NCBI GenBank assembly: GCA_002243285.1 | Contig: CP022585.1 | Coordinates: forward strand, 4,080,641 to 4,144,640 | Direction of reading: 5' to 3' | Length of the DNA stretch: 64,000 nt | Origin: Candidatus Fluviicola riflensis | GTDB taxonomy: Bacteria > Bacteroidota > Bacteroidia > Flavobacteriales_D > Crocinitomicaceae | Part shown: positions 60,912 through 64,000 of the stretch, one piece after another | Numbering within the stretch: position 1 is the first letter of the stretch | Layout of the letters: every line of letters starts with the position of its first letter | Notes under the pieces: generated by a model | Database searches by the model: none | Seen by the model: the letters and a program-made list of their open reading frames with translations, nothing else | What the model was told of the DNA's origin: nothing | Position numbers and translations under genes: made by a program

Positions 60912-62261
60912 ATGCGTTTTGAGCTCACCAAAGAATTCCTGGAGCGCATCCGACAAGCAATTGTTTCGGAAGATACCGTATGGATTTTAGAGCACGTTTC
61001 CGACTTACACTTTGCCGATATTGCCGAAATCATCGATGAATTGTCGATGGAACAGGCGCGTTTCCTCTATTATCAGCTTTCGGAAGAATTGCAGGCCGAT
61101 GTATTGATGGAACTCGAAGAAGAAGTTCGCGACCGGTTTGTGGCTTCCCTTTCTTCGAAAGAAATTGCCGAGCAGCTCGAAAATCTTGATTCGGATGATG
61201 CCGCCGATATCCTCATGGAACTCCCCGACGAGAAAATCCAGGAGGTTATCTCGCAAATGGAAGACGATGACGCGGCCGACGATATCGTTGATCTCCTCAA
61301 TTACGACGAAGACACGGCGGGTGGACTCATGCAAAAAGAGTTTATCCAGGCGCGGCTGGAATGGCCGGTGAACCGCGCGTTGGTCGAATTACGACGTCAG
61401 GCAGAAGATGTGGAACAAGTCTATACCATATATGTGGTCGATGATCTGAACAAGCTTGTGGGCGTTCTTTCACTGAAACGATTACTGTTTGCCAGTCCGA
61501 AAACACAGATCCGCGATTTGTACCAGGATAAAAACCTGATTTTTGTAAAAACCAACGATCCCAGCGAGAAAGTCGCCAAGATCATGGATAAATACGACCT
61601 GGTTTCGGTGCCGGTTGTCGATTTGCAAAACAAGCTCGTAGGCCGCATTACGATTGATGACGTGATCGATATCATCAAAGAAGAAGCCGACAAGGATTTC
61701 CAGTTGGCATCGGGTCTCTCCGAAAAAGTAGAATCCAATTCCACGATCTGGCGTACGTCGCGCGCACGTTTGCCGTGGTTGCTCATTGGTATGTTGGGTG
61801 GAATTCTGAGTGCCCAGGTGATTTCCAAATTTGAAGGAAACATTACGCATTTACCCGCGTTGGCATTTTTCATTCCGCTGATTACGGCGATGGGTGGAAA
61901 TGTCGGCGTACAATCTTCGGCTATTGTGGTACAATCACTGGCAAAAGGCAATGATCCGTTCGACAGTATTTTGCAAAAAGTAGGAAAAGAAGCACTTTTA
62001 GGTTTATTAAACGGCGTGCTTTGCGCCACACTCATCTTCGGAATCGCTTACCTGTTCAACAACGTTGATCTGGCATTTGTCGTAAGTATTTCTCTTTTCA
62101 CCGTTATTGTTTTCGCCGCTGTTTTCGGAACGATGATTCCGTTGGTATTGAACCGTTATAAAATCGACCCGGCGCTCGCCAGTGGTCCGTTCATTACCAC
62201 GCTCAATGACGTTTTGGGCTTGTTTATCTATTTTACCGTCGGGTTACTGCTGATCAATTAA
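60912..62261 (+). CDS. mgtE: MgtE-family magnesium transporter
   Basis: A 449-residue Mg2+ channel. The N-terminal superhelical domain contains SDDAADILMELPDEKIQEVI and DDAADDIVDLLNYDEDTAGG, the acidic helices that sense cytoplasmic Mg2+. Two CBS domains follow (VNRALVELRRQAEDVEQVYT, DQNLIF-like then VVDLQNKLVGRITIDDVIDI). Five TM helices complete the protein: IGMLGGILSAQVI, the signature FFIPLITAMGGNVGVQSSAI, then GLLNGVLCATLIFGIAYLF, SLFTVIVFAAVFGTMIPLV and VLGLFIYFTVGLLLI. It forms a homodimer in the inner membrane. Single gene. Confidence 0.95.
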   Translation: MRFELTKEFLERIRQAIVSEDTVWILEHVSDLHFADIAEIIDELSMEQARFLYYQLSEELQADVLMELEEEVRDRFVASLSSKEIAEQLENLDSDDAADILMELPDEKIQEVISQMEDDDAADDIVDLLNYDEDTAGGLMQKEFIQARLEWPVNRALVELRRQAEDVEQVYTIYVVDDLNKLVGVLSLKRLLFASPKTQIRDLYQDKNLIFVKTNDPSEKVAKIMDKYDLVSVPVVDLQNKLVGRITIDDVIDIIKEEADKDFQLASGLSEKVESNSTIWRTSRARLPWLLIGMLGGILSAQVISKFEGNITHLPALAFFIPLITAMGGNVGVQSSAIVVQSLAKGNDPFDSILQKVGKEALLGLLNGVLCATLIFGIAYLFNNVDLAFVVSISLFTVIVFAAVFGTMIPLVLNRYKIDPALASGPFITTLNDVLGLFIYFTVGLLLIN

Positions 62262-62285
62262 TAGCTGAATTGTTTCCACCACTTC

Positions 62286-62428
62286 TTTCTCTCCCACAGA
62301 TGCCCAGATTTTTGCGCTCCTAACGGCAGCGCCAGATTTGTACAATACTTACTTCCTGTAATACTTAAAACAGCGAGTCAGCCTCAGGCGGAGAGCTAAA
62401 TCTGTGCATCTGTGGGAATTATTTTCAC
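62286..62428. repeat. Long inverted-repeat element, 'CCCACAGATG' family
   Basis: The left arm (from 62286, with CCCACAGATG, CAGATTT and CCTAACGGCAGCGC) and right arm (ending near 62428, whose reverse complement has CCCACAGATGCACAGATTT and CCGCCTGAGGCTG) are inverted. The words CCTAACGG and CCGCCTGAGG also occur in the elements at 665-801 and 63394-63520. The left arm recurs inverted at 7452-7499. Confidence 0.75.
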
Positions 62429-62537
62429 ACCAAAACCCTTATTTTACAAGGGAAAGCAAAAAAAGCGCATCCCTGTAAAATCCAAACGAAGAGATCGTCC
62501 GTAGCTTATTCAAAATCAATAACTCAAACAAACGATT

Positions 62538-63098
62538 ATGAAAAAGCAAATTTTGACAGTAGGATTAGCGGTAGCAAGCTTGGTAATTTCTTTTACAGCT
62601 TCGGCCCAGGAAACAACAATGGTAGGTGGCGAACAAATGTTCCCGGCCAAAAATATCGTTGAAAACGCCATGAATTCAAAAGATCACACCACATTGGTTG
62701 CAGCTGTAAAAGCAGCAGATTTGGTAGAAACACTCCAGGGAAAAGGTCCGTTCACGGTATTTGCACCAGTAAATGACGCTTTTGAAAACTTACCGGAAGG
62801 AACCGTTGAAACATTATTGAAACCGGAAAACAAAGCAACGCTGGCAGCAGTGCTTACATATCACGTGGTAGCAGGTAAAATGGATTTTAATACAATCAGT
62901 GCTGCCATCAAAAAAGGAAAAGGAATGGCAACAATGACTACCGTGAGCGGTGGAAAATTGACAGCAAAAATGAACGGCGATCACAACATCAGTATTACAG
63001 ACGAAAACGGTTCTGTAGCAAACATCACTACTTACGATGTCTACCAGTCAAACGGCGTGATCCACGTAATTGACAAAGTGGTTTTGCCAAAAATGTAA
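62538..63098 (+). CDS. Fasciclin-domain secreted protein
   Basis: A 186-residue exported protein. Signal peptide MKKQILTVGLAVASLVISFTASAQ. One fasciclin (FAS1/BIgH3) domain covers residues about 50-184. H1 motif: KGPFTVFAPVNDAFENLPEG. H2 motif: ATLAAVLTYHVVAGKMD (His near residue 115). C-terminal: YDVYQSNGVIHVIDKVVLP. FAS1 domains mediate adhesion or ligand binding at the cell surface. No sorting domain or lipobox is present, so it is probably periplasmic or released. Single gene. Confidence 0.93.
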   Translation: MKKQILTVGLAVASLVISFTASAQETTMVGGEQMFPAKNIVENAMNSKDHTTLVAAVKAADLVETLQGKGPFTVFAPVNDAFENLPEGTVETLLKPENKATLAAVLTYHVVAGKMDFNTISAAIKKGKGMATMTTVSGGKLTAKMNGDHNISITDENGSVANITTYDVYQSNGVIHVIDKVVLPKM

Positions 63099-63252
63099 TT
63101 TCTGCGCTTATATGAAAACGGGGGTTTTCCTTTTTACAACGCATCGACAAATGTCTTTAACAACAAACGAAACAACACATTTTACTCTTTCTCTCCGGGA
63201 AAGCCTCCATAAGTAGCAGCGATTAAAACCTCTTTTAAGTGAGGTTAACGTC

Positions 63253-63291
63253 AAAGAGCATCGGTTGAATTTCAGCCGGTGCTTTTGATTT
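63253..63291 (+). terminator. Candidate terminator downstream of the fasciclin gene
   Basis: AAAGAGCATCGGTTG and CAGCCGGTGCTTTT pair with a bulge and G-U pairs, followed by GATTTT. It is 155 bases past the stop, so it could serve the fasciclin mRNA. Confidence 0.5.
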
Positions 63292-63393
63292 TGGATGGCC
63301 ACGGATAGCAATGAAAAATAGACGTGAACTTAGCCTCAGATTTCCACAGATAAATCATTTTGAATTATTAACCATAAACGAGACAAAAAGGAT

Positions 63394-63520
63394 TTCCCAC
63401 GAATTCCCTTCCGCCTAAGGCGGATGCGTGCCTAACGGACACGCTGACAATTATGACTATCTACTTATCAAACGCAACGCGAGTGCGTTAGCCGAGCTAT
63501 AATTCGTGAATTCGTGGGAA
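63394..63520. repeat. Long inverted-repeat element, second copy of the 665-801 family
   Basis: The outer ends TTCCCACGAATTC and GAATTCGTGGGAA are exact inverted partners. Inside are TCCGCCTAAGGCGGA and two opposed words, GCCTAACGGAC and its near-partner GTGCGTTAGCC. The order of words is the same as in 665-801, while the central spacer differs. Confidence 0.8.
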
Positions 63521-63621
63521 ACAAACTGTGTATCTACTAACCGATACAATTCCGGGATTTATGTCCTGCGCCAGGATTCATACAATTCATCTACCACCAC
63601 CTACAGTTGACCGATTTTCAG

Positions 63622-63652
63622 TTGTGCACACTACGCGATCAATCTACTTTTG
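63622..63652 (+). promoter_or_regulatory. Sigma-A-type promoter for the GbsR/MarR-like gene
   Basis: TTG at 63622-63624 and TACTTTTG at 63645-63652 are separated by 20 nt, a perfect match to the TTG / TAnnTTTG pattern. Transcription would begin near 63658, at the left arm of the nested inverted repeat. A second TACTTTTG lies at 63715-63722. Confidence 0.6.
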
Positions 63653-63657
63653 CTTCA

Positions 63658-63727
63658 AATGCCAAAAAAAGCAAATAAAATTGGTTCTTTTATTTCAGAA
63701 CCAAACAAACCATTTACTTTTGGCATT
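63658..63727. repeat. Nested inverted repeat before the regulator gene
   Basis: Outer arms: AATGCCAAAA (63658-63667) with AAGCAAAT, and the inverted ATTTACTTTTGGCATT (63712-63727). Inner arms: TTGGTTCT (63681-63688) and AGAACCAA (63697-63704), exact partners. It ends 13 bases before the ATG at 63741, so it is either an operator or the 5' leader structure. Confidence 0.65.
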
Positions 63728-63740
63728 CTAAAACAACAAT

Positions 63741-64000
63741 ATGCAATCCACTCAATTAACAGAAGCGCAAAAAGAACTCGTTGAACGCACAGGTGTGTTT
63801 TTCGAGCAATCCGGAATGCCGCCTACCGAATCGAGGATCATGGCATTGTTGATCGTTTGTGATGAACTGGAATTGACCTTTGATCAGTTGCGCTCCATCC
63901 TGATGATCAGTAAAAGTGCAACCAGCAACGCGATCAACAACCTGTTAATGGCACAGCAAATTACCTATCGCACACGTTTGGGCGACCGCAAGCGCTACTT
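63741..64000 (+). CDS. GbsR/MarR-type transcriptional regulator, 5' end only
   Basis: The window cuts this gene after 86 codons. The ATG at 63741 gives MQSTQLTEAQKELVERTGVF, then FEQSGMPPTESRIMALLIVC and a winged helix-turn-helix segment, LTFDQLRSILMISKSATSNA followed by INNLLMAQQITYRTRLGDRK. That is the layout of GbsR-like members of the MarR superfamily, in which the 'GMPPTESRI' stretch is characteristic. It probably represses a nearby transporter or export operon outside the window. It is preceded by a clear promoter and a nested inverted repeat. Confidence 0.8.
   Translation, partial: MQSTQLTEAQKELVERTGVFFEQSGMPPTESRIMALLIVCDELELTFDQLRSILMISKSATSNAINNLLMAQQITYRTRLGDRKRY

Larger units (their letters stand above)
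63099..63740. other. Long intergenic region (642 bases) with repeats and promoter
   Basis: In order: a small AACCTC/GAGGTT hairpin (63227-63246), a candidate terminator (63253-63291), a long inverted-repeat element (63394-63520), a promoter (63622-63652) and a nested inverted repeat (63658-63727). I see no convincing gene: the short open frames here cross the repeats and lack coding features. Confidence 0.6.

Noticed and set aside
63099..63740. Short open frames in the last intergenic region (for example 63108-63311 minus, 63528-63731 plus)
   Set aside because: They cross hairpins, the promoter and the nested inverted repeat, and have Cys/His/Arg-rich composition without coding features.
1..64000. 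tRNA, rRNA, riboswitch and replication-origin features
   Set aside because: I looked for clover-leaf ends, rRNA cores and DnaA-box clusters and saw none; a covariance-model scan would be needed to exclude small RNAs.

Overview
The window looks like chromosomal DNA of a Bacteroidota member, probably Flavobacteriales and possibly a Crocinitomicaceae/Fluviicola-type genome (family-level placement is inference). The signs are several secreted proteins with type IX secretion (T9SS) C-terminal signals, a TonB-dependent receptor with a carboxypeptidase-regulatory-like N-domain, a MoxR/DUF58/DUF4129/SpoIIM operon, ECF sigma/anti-sigma genes, and the Bacteroidota promoter pattern (TTG, about 20 nt, TAnnTTTG). 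No rRNA, tRNA, CRISPR array, insertion sequence or phage gene was seen.

Layout. 1-3 kb: 5' end of sucA, a small hypothetical gene, a HAD phosphatase, methylmalonyl-CoA epimerase and a secreted protein. 3-9.3 kb: a peptide-binding lipoprotein, a TonB receptor and a secreted CUB/T9SS protein with a small exported partner. 9.5-18.1 kb: an ALDH7-type aldehyde dehydrogenase and a five-gene MoxR operon. 18.3-20.6 kb: ECF sigma factor with anti-sigma-like partner, and an exported MsrB. 20.8-26.7 kb: a minus-strand run cysS, rnpA, ctp protease, O-antigen ligase-like protein, OmpA-like protein. 26.7-28.4 kb: an AT-rich pair of unknown genes that look foreign. 28.8-31.9 kb: M48 metalloprotease and a secreted protein.

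32-41 kb is the most unusual part. A tightly overlapped four-gene operon encodes an ATP-grasp enzyme, an AMP-forming adenylation enzyme, a heme-oxygenase-fold (probably diiron) protein and an Asp/Glu-type racemase. It lies beside a PLP gamma-lyase-type enzyme, an Lrp/AsnC regulator, a D-2-hydroxyacid dehydrogenase and a saccharopine dehydrogenase. I read the four genes as a candidate small-molecule (amino-acid-derived) pathway of unknown product.

41-50 kb: a membrane protein, a TPR lipoprotein, a second small-exported/T9SS pair, then an operon of a 1322-residue T9SS protein, a PagL-like deacylase and a DUF2807 lipoprotein. 50-54.6 kb: orphan histidine kinase, ECF sigma factor, 68-residue membrane protein, class I fumarase. 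54.6-64 kb: VWA/T9SS protein, AsmA-like protein, SGNH esterase, MgtE, fasciclin protein and the 5' end of a GbsR/MarR-type regulator.

Nearly every longer intergenic gap holds an extended inverted repeat. Some share sequence words (two related families seen up to 60 kb apart); others have unrelated sequence but the same architecture. The saccharopine dehydrogenase and the ALDH7 enzyme, 30 kb apart, fit consecutive steps of lysine catabolism.
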